DNA from: Acidobacteriota bacterium | Lineage (GTDB): Bacteria; Acidobacteriota; Terriglobia; Terriglobales; Acidobacteriaceae | DNA: 12,679 bases | Direction: 5' to 3' | Assembly (NCBI GenBank): GCA_003225595.1 | Contig: QIAR01000111.1 | Coordinates: forward strand, 1-12,679 | Shown here: positions 1 to 6,944 of the stretch, piece by piece | Layout of the letters: every line of letters starts with the position of its first letter | Position numbering within the stretch: the stretch's first letter is position 1 | Program-made: the position numbers and the translations under genes | Notes under the pieces: model-generated | Seen by the model: the letters and a program-made list of their open reading frames with translations, nothing else | Databases searched by the model: none | Told to the model about the DNA's origin: nothing

Positions 1-192
1 GACTCGGGCGTCGTATTTGTGAAGAACCGGCCTTTTGTGATCTGCGTCATGACAACTTACCTGCGCAACGAGCGCGAGGGAGAAGAAGCCATCAGCAAGA
101 TCGCCCTGGCCGCGTATCGCATGTTCGACCGGCTAGGCCGCGCTTCGGAATATGGTCGCGTGATCTCTCCGGCGAATAGCAGCAAGCCGTAA
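1..192 (+). CDS. C-terminal part of a class A beta-lactamase-like serine hydrolase (5' end outside window)
   Basis: The frame is open from the first base and ends at TAA 190-192, leaving 63 residues. The start DSGVVFVKNRPFVICVMTTY matches the strand that follows the KTG triad motif in class A beta-lactamase-type domains (a beta strand, then 'ICVMTTY'). The rest, EGEEAISKIALAAYRMFDRL, fits the closing helix of that fold. The catalytic Ser-x-x-Lys and KTG boxes would lie upstream and cannot be seen, so I cannot say whether it hydrolyses beta-lactams or is a cell-wall related hydrolase or D,D-peptidase relative. The tail after the helix (about 17 residues) is short and polar. A hairpin 20 bases after the stop could end its transcript. 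Confidence 0.7.
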   Translation, partial: DSGVVFVKNRPFVICVMTTYLRNEREGEEAISKIALAAYRMFDRLGRASEYGRVISPANSSKP

Positions 193-211
193 TATGCGTA
201 TTTACGTAGGC

Positions 212-228
212 ACGGGCGTCTTGCCCGT
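212..228 (+). terminator. Short hairpin after the beta-lactamase-like gene, possible terminator
   Basis: Perfect 6-bp arms ACGGGC (212-217) and GCCCGT (223-228) enclose the loop GTCTT and are followed by only three T residues (228-230). It sits 20 bases after the stop codon. The short T tract makes it a weak intrinsic terminator. It may instead belong to the palindromic repeats seen near 10075 and 12500, since arms of similar size and a related GCGTC/ACGCC loop recur there. Confidence 0.4.
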
Positions 229-364
229 TTACGAACCATGGAGCTACAAGCTTTCTCGCCTTAGCAGCCAACCAAGCTCGAGAAGGCTCTTGGGTGGAGC
301 AGGGCTTTTGGCGCTGCATTTGCGGCTTCGCGGAATTGGGAGGGCTCCAGACCCTGAGATTGCC

Positions 365-727
365 ATGACCATCCGTCGCATGAAGACCTACACTGGCGGC
401 CAGGGATACGTTTACCAATACTATTTCGTCGGCAGGCGTCCGGCGCTGCCCGGGCAACCCGAAGCCCCAGCGACTGAATATGTATTCGATGTCACTTCGG
501 ATCGCAAGACGACCTATGCGGTCAGTATCTTCATTCGCGAAGAAGCCATTAATGCGTGGCGCAGCGCTCATCGTCGTGCGCTGAATGATGCCGAGCAGTA
601 CGGTGCGGCCAAGATGCGCCTCTTCCAGGGTTTCGACGAAATCGAAGACATGATGGCAAATGGCCGACGCTTACTAGTCGACGCCCGGGGACTAGAAGAG
701 TTGCTGGCCACATTGGGGGTGGAATAG
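365..727 (+). CDS. Conserved hypothetical protein, 120 aa, unknown function
   Basis: I do not recognise a characterised family. The product is a soluble protein of mixed composition. It begins with a strand-rich part (residues 6-22, KTYTGGQGYVYQYYFVG), followed by a Pro/Ala linker and a second stranded part (YVFDVTSD, TYAVSIFIRE). It ends in helices with many charged residues (EEAINAWRSAHRRALNDAEQYGAAKMRLFQ). There is no signal peptide or membrane segment. The frame is open back to 194, but that stretch crosses the hairpin at 212-228 and codes for low-quality sequence, so I chose ATG 365. ATG 380 (MKTYTGG) is also possible, and neither has a strong Shine-Dalgarno. I recall similar sequences mainly from Acidobacteriota genomes, but this is memory, not a search. 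It is followed by the heme operon promoter, so it is probably transcribed separately. Confidence 0.6.
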   Translation: MTIRRMKTYTGGQGYVYQYYFVGRRPALPGQPEAPATEYVFDVTSDRKTTYAVSIFIREEAINAWRSAHRRALNDAEQYGAAKMRLFQGFDEIEDMMANGRRLLVDARGLEELLATLGVE

Positions 728-820
728 GCGTTTCTTCTGCGATGGCGTCATCCCGAACCCCGGCTTCAGCCACGACCCTGCGGTGCTTCCTTGGCCTTCT
801 GCCACGCCCACAGTGCGGAC

Positions 821-826
821 TATAAT
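821..826 (+). promoter_or_regulatory. Perfect -10 box TATAAT ahead of the heme operon
   Basis: TATAAT at 821-826 lies 47 bases before the ATG of the HemX/CcsA-like gene, in the 146-base gap after the preceding gene. The -35 region at the usual distance (797-803, TTCTGCC) is poor, so the promoter may need an activator or rest on the -10 box alone. Transcription would be expected to begin near 833. Confidence 0.45.
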
Positions 827-873
827 CATTTATCCGCCCGAAAAGGCCGGGGCAACCGGGCCACGAATCCACT

Positions 874-1689
874 ATGCCTTTACTTTGGTTGCGAGTCGCG
901 CTCGGCTTCTACGGCGTGGGATTGCTCTACGCGCTGGTGGCATTGTCCCGCAGCAGCGATCTCCTGAGCCGGATTGCCGTCCCGGCTACAAGCTTGGGCA
1001 TGGTGTTTCATTTCGTTTCGCTGAGCGAAGCTGTGCTGCTCTCGGGACAACTCACCCTAGCTTCTGTGCACAATTCGGAGTCGCTGCTCGCTTTTATGAT
1101 CATGGCTTTCTTCATGATCGTTTACCTGGTGTACCGCACGACTTCGCCGGGCATGGTGGTTTTCCCCTCGGTCTTTCTATTGACATTCGTGGCGGCCACG
1201 GGCCAACAGCCATTCCTGTCAATGTCTCCAGGCCTGCGTACCGGCTGGCTTTTCGCCCACATTGCGCTGATCTTCACCGGTTACGCGGCCCTGTTCCTCA
1301 GCTTCGGTGCGAGCTTGCTGTACTTGGTGCAGGAGAGCAGCCTCAAGTCCAAGAATCCGGGCCGGATTTTTTCCCGCCTCCCAGCGCTCGAGGTGATTGA
1401 TGAGATCGGATACCGGTCACTTCTGCTGGGCTTCCCGTTCATGACCCTGGGGCTGATCGCTGGATCGGTGGTGGCCCAGGCTAAGTTCGGACGCGTCGAC
1501 TTCCTCGATCCCAAGGTTTTTCTGTCATTGCTCATGTGGGTCGTATATCTGATTATGGTTTACACCCGGTGGAACGCAGGATGGCGAGGACGGCGAGCCG
1601 CGTATCTGGCGACTGGCGCTTTTGTGGCCGCTGTGGTCGCGTGGGCAGCCAACTACGTCAGCACGATTCATAGGTTCGCTGCGTCATGA
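874..1689 (+). CDS. HemX/YpjD-like integral membrane protein of the CcsA (cytochrome c assembly) superfamily
   Basis: A 271-residue polytopic protein with about eight hydrophobic segments (roughly residues 5-25, 35-56, 70-88, 92-109, 124-153, 183-202, 214-231, 244-262). The segments around LGMVFHFVSLSEA (His46) and LFAHIALIFTGYAALFLSFG (His129) match the CcsA superfamily, whose conserved histidines coordinate heme. Just before DPK (residues 212-214), where true CcsA/CcmC proteins carry the tryptophan-rich WWD signature, this protein reads FGRVDFLDPK with every Trp replaced. That points to the HemX/YpjD branch rather than a cytochrome c synthetase. In Bacillus, HemX sits with hemA and influences HemA level. 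Here the stop overlaps the hemA start by ATGA (1686-1689), so the two are translationally coupled. The exact role is inferred from context. Confidence 0.8.
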   Translation: MPLLWLRVALGFYGVGLLYALVALSRSSDLLSRIAVPATSLGMVFHFVSLSEAVLLSGQLTLASVHNSESLLAFMIMAFFMIVYLVYRTTSPGMVVFPSVFLLTFVAATGQQPFLSMSPGLRTGWLFAHIALIFTGYAALFLSFGASLLYLVQESSLKSKNPGRIFSRLPALEVIDEIGYRSLLLGFPFMTLGLIAGSVVAQAKFGRVDFLDPKVFLSLLMWVVYLIMVYTRWNAGWRGRRAAYLATGAFVAAVVAWAANYVSTIHRFAAS

Positions 1690-3008
1690 AACTCCAGCTG
1701 ATCGGCGTAAATCACAACAGCGCGCCCGTGGAGGTGCGTGAGCGGCTAGCCATACCTGAATGGCGTCTGGCGGAGGCGTGCAGGCAGCTCGCAGAGCACC
1801 CGGGGGTTGAAGAGGGAATGATCCTCTCTACCTGCAACCGGGTGGAACTGATCGCGCACCTGAAGAACGGGAGCGGGGACCTGCGGGCTTTCCTCCGCGA
1901 TTATTTCCAGCTCGATCTCAACCAATTTGAACGGCATCTCTATGAATATCGCGAGCAGGATGCGATTCGGCACGTATTTCGTGTGGCCGCAAGCCTCGAT
2001 TCCATGGTGCTTGGCGAGCCGCAGATCCTCGGCCAGGTAAAGGAAGCTTATGCCACGGCTCGGGCGGTCGGCGCCGTGCGCGCCCAACTCGATCAGTTAC
2101 TCACGCGGGCGTTCGCGGTAGCCAAGAGGGTCCGAACCGAAACCGCTGTTGGCTCCTCTGCCGTGTCGGTCGCATCGGTAGCGGTCGAACTCGCCAAGAA
2201 AATCTTTGGAAACCTGAAAGGCAAACAGGTGTATCTAGTGGGAGCGGGAAAGATGAGCGAACTCGCTGCTCGTCATTTGCTCGCCCATGGTTGCACGTCC
2301 ATCTTTGTGGCCAACCGTACCTACGACCGCGCAGCATACCTGGCGGAGAAATTCGACGGCCAGGCTATCCACTTTGAGGAGCTCTATGAGACATGCGACC
2401 GCGGCGATATCGTCATCACTTCGACGGGCGCGCCGCATGCTATCTTCCGCCCTGAGCACGGCGAGCTGTTCCTTAGCCGCCGTAAGAACCGCCCCATGTT
2501 CTTCATCGACATTGCTGTCCCGCGCGATGTCGATCCGGAGATGAACAAGCTCGACGGCATATTCGTTTACGACATTGACGACCTGCAGCAGGCTGTCTCC
2601 GCGCACGTGGCCGACCGCAAGAAAGAAGCGGACCGCGCGGAAGCTATTATCAACAGCGAGGTCGAGCGCTTTCAGGCGCGCATCCAGACCCTTGATGTCG
2701 TGCCCACGATAGTCTCGTTGCAAGACCATCTCGAGACCATTCGCCAGGCCGAAATCGACCGCGTCCGCGGACGTCTCGGTCCCTTGACGCCGGATCAGGA
2801 AATGGCTGTCGACGCGCTCACTCGCGGCATTGTCAACAAGATTATGCATACGCCCATCCGTACGCTCAAGACAGCGGCGCGCGAACCGGAAGCCATCACC
2901 CTCATCGACCAGGTGCGTCGCCTTTTCAACCTCCAGCAAGAAGAAGGAGAGAGAGAAAGGAAATCCGCGGCTTCGAAGTCAGGTGGGGGGTCGGGAGCGC
3001 GTGGTTGA
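1686..3008 (+). CDS. hemA: Glutamyl-tRNA reductase
   Basis: Reduces glutamyl-tRNA(Glu) with NADPH to glutamate-1-semialdehyde, the first committed step of the C5 tetrapyrrole pathway. The 440-residue protein is full length. The N-terminal catalytic domain starts GVNHNSAPVEVRE and carries the nucleophilic cysteine in STCNRVE at Cys50, the same number as in E. coli. The box SLDSMVLGEPQILGQVKEAY follows. The NADPH-binding Rossmann motif GAGKMSELA lies at residues 186-194, and the C-terminal dimerisation helices end around residue 420. The last 20 residues (Lys/Ser/Gly rich) are a low-complexity tail. The gene is coupled by an ATGA overlap to the upstream membrane protein and abuts hemC with no gap (TGA directly followed by ATG), a compact operon. 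Confidence 0.97.
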   Translation: MKLQLIGVNHNSAPVEVRERLAIPEWRLAEACRQLAEHPGVEEGMILSTCNRVELIAHLKNGSGDLRAFLRDYFQLDLNQFERHLYEYREQDAIRHVFRVAASLDSMVLGEPQILGQVKEAYATARAVGAVRAQLDQLLTRAFAVAKRVRTETAVGSSAVSVASVAVELAKKIFGNLKGKQVYLVGAGKMSELAARHLLAHGCTSIFVANRTYDRAAYLAEKFDGQAIHFEELYETCDRGDIVITSTGAPHAIFRPEHGELFLSRRKNRPMFFIDIAVPRDVDPEMNKLDGIFVYDIDDLQQAVSAHVADRKKEADRAEAIINSEVERFQARIQTLDVVPTIVSLQDHLETIRQAEIDRVRGRLGPLTPDQEMAVDALTRGIVNKIMHTPIRTLKTAAREPEAITLIDQVRRLFNLQQEEGERERKSAASKSGGGSGARG

Positions 3009-3944
3009 ATGTCGCCTCTGCGCATCGGTTCCCGCGGATCACAACTTGCCCTCTGGCAGGCCAATCACATCGCTGCCCTGCTGCGCGAGCGCGGACACGA
3101 GGTGGAACTCGAAATCATCAAAACTACCGGTGACAAAATTACCAATGTCGCGCTGGCCAAAGTCGGCATCAAGGGCATGTTCACCAAAGAGATCGAAGAG
3201 GCGCTGGCTGAGGGGCGCGTCGACCTCGCCGTGCACAGTTTGAAGGATTTGCCCACCGAGGTTTCTGCGGGGTTCGAGATCGCGGCCATCACGAAACGTG
3301 AGGACCCGCGCGATGTCTTCTGCTCGCGCAAGTTCGCGAGCATCGATGATCTGCCACACAGGGCACGGGTGGGCACCAGCAGCCTGCGCCGTCAGGCACA
3401 ATTGAAAGCATTGCGTCCCGATCTCGAAATTTGTCCCTTGCGCGGCAATGTGGACACGCGTCTGCGTAAACTGGAATCCGGGGAATATGACGCCATCATT
3501 CTTGCGGCAGCGGGACTGAACCGTCTAGGAAAAATCGAAGTGGTGAAGCAAGTGATTCCAGTGGACGTGATGTGTCCGGCGGCAGGGCAGGGAGCTTTAG
3601 CGATTGAGATTCGTGCGGGTGATGTCGCTACCCGGCAGCATTTGTCTTTCCTTGACGACTCCGCCGCACGCGCAACCACCAACTGTGAGCGTGCTTTGCT
3701 GAGCAAGCTGGGCGGCGGATGCCAGGTGCCGATCGGTGCTCTTGCTCAAGCTCGCAATGGTCATTTACACCTGGATGCCATCGTCGCCTATCCAGATGGT
3801 TCGAAAGTTTTGCGGGAGTCACGAGATGGCGAAGACCCGGTGGAGTTAGGAAACGAAGTAGGCAACACACTGCTCCGGCGTGGCGGTGATGCGATCTTGG
3901 AAGAAGTCTATGGCAAAGGCGTTGCGGTTCCGCAGCAACCGTGA
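3009..3944 (+). CDS. hemC: Porphobilinogen deaminase (hydroxymethylbilane synthase)
   Basis: Joins four porphobilinogen units into hydroxymethylbilane. The 311-residue length is normal. It opens with the family signature RIGSRGSQLALWQA. The catalytic aspartate is Asp80 in AVHSLKDLP, equivalent to E. coli Asp84. The substrate-binding arginine stretch is GTSSLRRQAQL and LRGNVDTRL. The cysteine that covalently holds the dipyrromethane cofactor is Cys238 in LGGGCQVPIGA, equivalent to E. coli Cys242. ATG 3009 follows the hemA stop directly, so translation is probably coupled, with a G-rich stretch (about 2983-2996) as a loosely spaced Shine-Dalgarno. Downstream the usual hemD partner is delayed by a 573-codon insertion. 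Confidence 0.97.
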   Translation: MSPLRIGSRGSQLALWQANHIAALLRERGHEVELEIIKTTGDKITNVALAKVGIKGMFTKEIEEALAEGRVDLAVHSLKDLPTEVSAGFEIAAITKREDPRDVFCSRKFASIDDLPHRARVGTSSLRRQAQLKALRPDLEICPLRGNVDTRLRKLESGEYDAIILAAAGLNRLGKIEVVKQVIPVDVMCPAAGQGALAIEIRAGDVATRQHLSFLDDSAARATTNCERALLSKLGGGCQVPIGALAQARNGHLHLDAIVAYPDGSKVLRESRDGEDPVELGNEVGNTLLRRGGDAILEEVYGKGVAVPQQP

Positions 3945-4038
3945 AGCCAAGAGGCGGTCACGTCGCAGCTGTGGCTCGATCCTTAAGGCGGCGGAGATGC
4001 CTGGCGGCTTAACTAGGCATGCTTGAAGCCGAAGCAGT

Positions 4039-5760
4039 ATGCAACTTGCTTGCAATTCGCGCTTTTTGTCGCAAGTAACGGTTGCCGCTCTAGTTGCTGC
4101 AACCGCGCTCACCGCGCAAGAAATGCCCGCAAAAAACCCTGCGCCGATTGGACCCAAAGAGCAATTACACCGAAAAACCGCCAAGCCGAAACTCACACCC
4201 CCGCAGAAGTTGGGACTTCGTCTGCTGAACTCTGCACAATTCGAAGCAGCCGGGCTGCAACCGGATATGCGAGCCTTTGTACTATGGCAGGCATCGCATG
4301 GGTACACCAAGATTGATCCTGCAAAGGCTGACGCCCTTTTGAAAGACGCCTTCCGGGTGACGCTCTCGGTTGAAAGTAGCCAAGCCGAGTCGAGGGATTG
4401 TTCTGAGGTGGAGTTTTGCGGGGTCAAGTATTGGCTACAGAAGCAGATACTGCAGGAGATGATCAAGCGAGCAAAACGGATTAGCGAAATCCAGCCGTGG
4501 CTGGCGAGCGCGGAACCAGAAGTCCGACAAAGGTTGAGCCCGGATGTGTTCCGTCGTTATCTGCACGAGAAGGCGTTCGACCAGGCACGCGACCTATTGG
4601 GACAGATGGCCGATGAGGACGGCTATTTTTCGTATGGCGGTGCCAGAGAACTGATGGACGCGCTTCCCCCGGAGCGGAGCAAGGATCGAATCACAATATT
4701 TTCCCAGGCGCTGGATAGTTACAGACAGCATACTGACGAGAGATACCCAGCTTTCGACGACCTCGCGACCATGGTACTTCGTTTTTGGCAGGACCTGCCG
4801 CCTTCACTCGTGTTGGAAGCGGTCGATCAGATCTTCGATCGCGCCAAAGATGCAGATGCCAAACGTGCAGATGAAGGACAGCAGAACATCCCTGTTGGTA
4901 TTTCAGCGAACAAAGGCGATGCCTATTTCTCTTCAACCTATCAGTTCCGGCTCTATGAATTGATGCCGGTGCTTGAACAACTTGATAAGGACCGTGCCGA
5001 GAGTTTCATGCGTGACAACAGTGAGATTCATGCCGCGCTGGAGCGCTACCCGCAGGGTTTGGCGTCAATGAATGCACTGCCTAACCAATCCGATGGACGC
5101 CATAGGCTCGGCATTCTCAGCATAGGCACTGTCGATACGACACAGGCTGCCGCCGGCGAAATGCTGCATGAACTTAGCCGACGACAAAATCGGATTGTCA
5201 GTGAGGCGGAAAAAGATCCCAAGCAGGCGCTTTCCGACGCGATGGGTTTGCCGCTAAGTCTGGAATCAGGGTTCAGCCCTCGCGCATCTACGCTAAGTTC
5301 TCTGGCGCGGATTGTTGCAAGCAAGAATCCGGACTTATCCAAAGCAGCTCTGGGAGAGATTCGCAAAATTGCGGAGAACACGCCAGCGCATAATCAGGCG
5401 GGGATACTAGCCGAATTGCCTGAAATCTACTTGCGGCTCGGCGATCAAGATGCGGCCCGGAGCAGCCTGAACGAACTGGTCAAGATCGCTGTAAAGCTTT
5501 ATAGCCGCGACAGCGACTCGGACGATCCCAATCAGGCATTCAAAGCAATGTGGCCTTCGGCCAACTTGTGGCGCCATTGCGTGCAGGTCGCAGCGAAGCT
5601 CGCCCCGAGTGTGGCCGAAGAAATCATAGAGGAGGTTCCCGACGCTGACATCAAAACATTCGAGAGAATCACATTCGCAAACACGCTGCTTGGCGCGGAC
5701 ACTCCGCCCATTTCGATCATCGAAAAGCACAAGAATGGGATGAGTGCTTTCATCCAGTAG
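4039..5760 (+). CDS. Secreted alpha-helical repeat protein of unknown function, 573 aa, lying between hemC and hemD
   Basis: No characterised family is recognised. Residues 1-26 form a signal peptide with hydrophobic core VTVAALVAATALTA and a likely cut before Gln27, so the protein should leave the cytoplasm. Residues 27-55 are a Pro/Lys-rich linker. The rest is almost wholly helical, with pairs of helices resembling TPR/HEAT-type solenoids (for example AFVLWQASHGYTKIDPAKAD and later GILAELPEIYLRLGDQDAA). No catalytic motif, cysteine cluster or membrane anchor is visible; two cysteines near residues 120-127 (DCSEVEFC) could form a disulfide. I recall related paralogs (MRAFVLWQ, KADALLKDAF, VLRFWQDLPPSLVLEA) in Acidobacteriota, unverified. 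The start at ATG 4039 is the one that gives the signal peptide; its Shine-Dalgarno is weak. It lies on the same strand as hemC (94-base gap) and hemD (86-base gap), but its location outside the cytoplasm makes a heme-synthesis role doubtful. Confidence 0.8.
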   Translation: MQLACNSRFLSQVTVAALVAATALTAQEMPAKNPAPIGPKEQLHRKTAKPKLTPPQKLGLRLLNSAQFEAAGLQPDMRAFVLWQASHGYTKIDPAKADALLKDAFRVTLSVESSQAESRDCSEVEFCGVKYWLQKQILQEMIKRAKRISEIQPWLASAEPEVRQRLSPDVFRRYLHEKAFDQARDLLGQMADEDGYFSYGGARELMDALPPERSKDRITIFSQALDSYRQHTDERYPAFDDLATMVLRFWQDLPPSLVLEAVDQIFDRAKDADAKRADEGQQNIPVGISANKGDAYFSSTYQFRLYELMPVLEQLDKDRAESFMRDNSEIHAALERYPQGLASMNALPNQSDGRHRLGILSIGTVDTTQAAAGEMLHELSRRQNRIVSEAEKDPKQALSDAMGLPLSLESGFSPRASTLSSLARIVASKNPDLSKAALGEIRKIAENTPAHNQAGILAELPEIYLRLGDQDAARSSLNELVKIAVKLYSRDSDSDDPNQAFKAMWPSANLWRHCVQVAAKLAPSVAEEIIEEVPDADIKTFERITFANTLLGADTPPISIIEKHKNGMSAFIQ

Positions 5761-5833
5761 CACACAATAGCCCGTGTATTCTTAAGTTCTGCAATCGAAA
5801 TGTAGGTGAGTTGTGCGAGCGTCCGGTGAAATC

Positions 5834-5839
5834 AGGTAG
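5834..5839 (+). promoter_or_regulatory. Ribosome binding site that decides the hemD start
   Basis: AGGTAG lies 7 bases before ATG 5847. The alternative TTG at 5811 has its AGGTGAG directly abutting the codon, which is too close, so ATG 5847 is preferred. Confidence 0.5.
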
Positions 5840-5846
5840 TCAATGC

Positions 5847-6944
5847 ATGAGCCGTCAATCAGCGGATAAGAAAAAACTCCCGCTATCCGGCCTCCGCGTT
5901 CTGGTGGGACGCGCGCGTCATCAAGCAGGCGTGCTCTCTGCCGGATTACGGGAACTCGGTGCCGAGGTCCTGGAAGTGCCTTTTATTGAAATCCGCAAGC
6001 TGCGGTCTTACAAGCCCCTGGATGCCGCGCTGAAGGATGTCTCTAAATATCACTGGCTCATTCTGACTAGCGTAAACGGCGTCGAGGCGATGTGGGAACG
6101 TCTCGCAAAGCTCCGCCTGACTAAGAAGCATCTGGAGCACTTGCACATTGCCGCCATCGGTCCAGCCACAATGAAGGCCATTCAACAAAAAGGCCTGAAA
6201 GTAGAGATCGTTCCTGAACAGTACGTTGCTGAGTCGGTGGTTCGCAAGCTTCGTCGGCGGGTGAAGGGAAAACGAGTGCTGTTGGTGCGTGCCAAAGTTG
6301 CTCGTGACATCATCCCATGCGAACTCCGCGCTGCAGGGGCGCAGGTGGATGTGGTCGAGGCCTACGAAACCATTGTGCCAAAATCTTCACGCCTGCGGCT
6401 GCGAGCCACATTAGAAAATCCGCAGCTCCGCCCGGATTTCATCACATTCACCAGTTCGTCCACGGTGCGGAACTTCATGACACTGATGGGAACAGACGGC
6501 CGCGGGCGTCCGCGCCACCCGAATCCACTGAACGGGGTGCGACTCGCCTCCATCGGTCCAGTCACCTCCTCGACTCTGCGGGAATTTAATCTTCGAGTTG
6601 ACGTTGAGGCGAATGAATACACGATCCCTGGCCTGATCCAGGCCGTTGTCGCCTCGGTTCGATCAAGCCGACTACGGAGAACGAATGACCACACCGGTTG
6701 CCAAATCGAAGCGGGAGGGTTCCAATCAACGCCTCCACCACGACATTTGGGTAGAGAACGCAGCTTGCTGCGCCTTCCACAGGCGTTTACTCGTTCAGCG
6801 AGCAACCGCAGTCGGCTGGTGGCACGTGCGATTTCAGAAAATCAGCCACTCGCCTGTAGGCATCGATCTGATTCTCCACCCGCGCGAAGCCATGGCCTTC
6901 ATTCTCGTAGACTTTGTAATCGACCACTCCGCCGCGCTTCTTGA
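5847..6944 (+). CDS. hemD: Uroporphyrinogen-III synthase with an abnormal C-terminal run-on
   Basis: Cyclises hydroxymethylbilane to uroporphyrinogen III with inversion of ring D, acting right after HemC. Typical features are the N-terminal GLRVLVGRARHQAGVLSAGLRELGAEV (given here in two joined parts: GLRVLVGRARHQ, then AGVLSAGLRELGAEV). They also include YHWLILTSVNGVEAM, IAAIGPATMKAI, KRVLLVRAKVARDIIP, PDFITFTSSSTVRNF and the closing EYTIPGLIQAVVASVR at residues 257-272. Normal family members stop about here (250-280 residues). In this sequence the frame continues to TGA 6942-6944, adding 93 Arg/Ser/Pro-rich residues with no family resemblance. The last 158 bases are antisense to the peptidase gene. 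A shift of one base near 6660 would instead give the ending IKPTTENE and a stop at 6686-6688. The core should be functional; the tail is probably a recent break, an assembly error or junk translation. Confidence 0.85.
   Translation: MSRQSADKKKLPLSGLRVLVGRARHQAGVLSAGLRELGAEVLEVPFIEIRKLRSYKPLDAALKDVSKYHWLILTSVNGVEAMWERLAKLRLTKKHLEHLHIAAIGPATMKAIQQKGLKVEIVPEQYVAESVVRKLRRRVKGKRVLLVRAKVARDIIPCELRAAGAQVDVVEAYETIVPKSSRLRLRATLENPQLRPDFITFTSSSTVRNFMTLMGTDGRGRPRHPNPLNGVRLASIGPVTSSTLREFNLRVDVEANEYTIPGLIQAVVASVRSSRLRRTNDHTGCQIEAGGFQSTPPPRHLGRERSLLRLPQAFTRSASNRSRLVARAISENQPLACRHRSDSPPARSHGLHSRRLCNRPLRRAS
6759..6772 (-). terminator. Hairpin after the S9 peptidase gene, possible terminator
   Basis: Self-complementary arms CGCAGC and GCTGCG sit in the short space between the converging hemD and peptidase genes, beginning 14 bases after the peptidase stop on the minus strand. 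On that strand it is followed by TTCTCT, a weak T-rich tail. It could also act on hemD transcripts from the other side. Confidence 0.4.

Noticed and set aside
194..364. Upstream extension of the 120-aa protein to ATG 194
   Set aside because: The extension passes through a hairpin right after the previous gene, and its translation is not conserved-looking, so a later start was chosen.
783..1400. Plus-strand open frame overlapping the HemX/CcsA-like gene
   Set aside because: It is out of frame with a convincing membrane protein and crosses the putative promoter; its product lacks any domain pattern.
2235..2939. Long minus-strand open frame (234 codons) within hemA
   Set aside because: It is fully antisense to a well-supported gene, its product has no recognisable family pattern, and GC-rich hemA codons readily leave the opposite strand open.
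3997..4020. ATGCCT/AGGCAT inverted repeat as a terminator after hemC
   Set aside because: Only 6-bp arms with a 12-base loop and no T tract, so it is too weak to claim.
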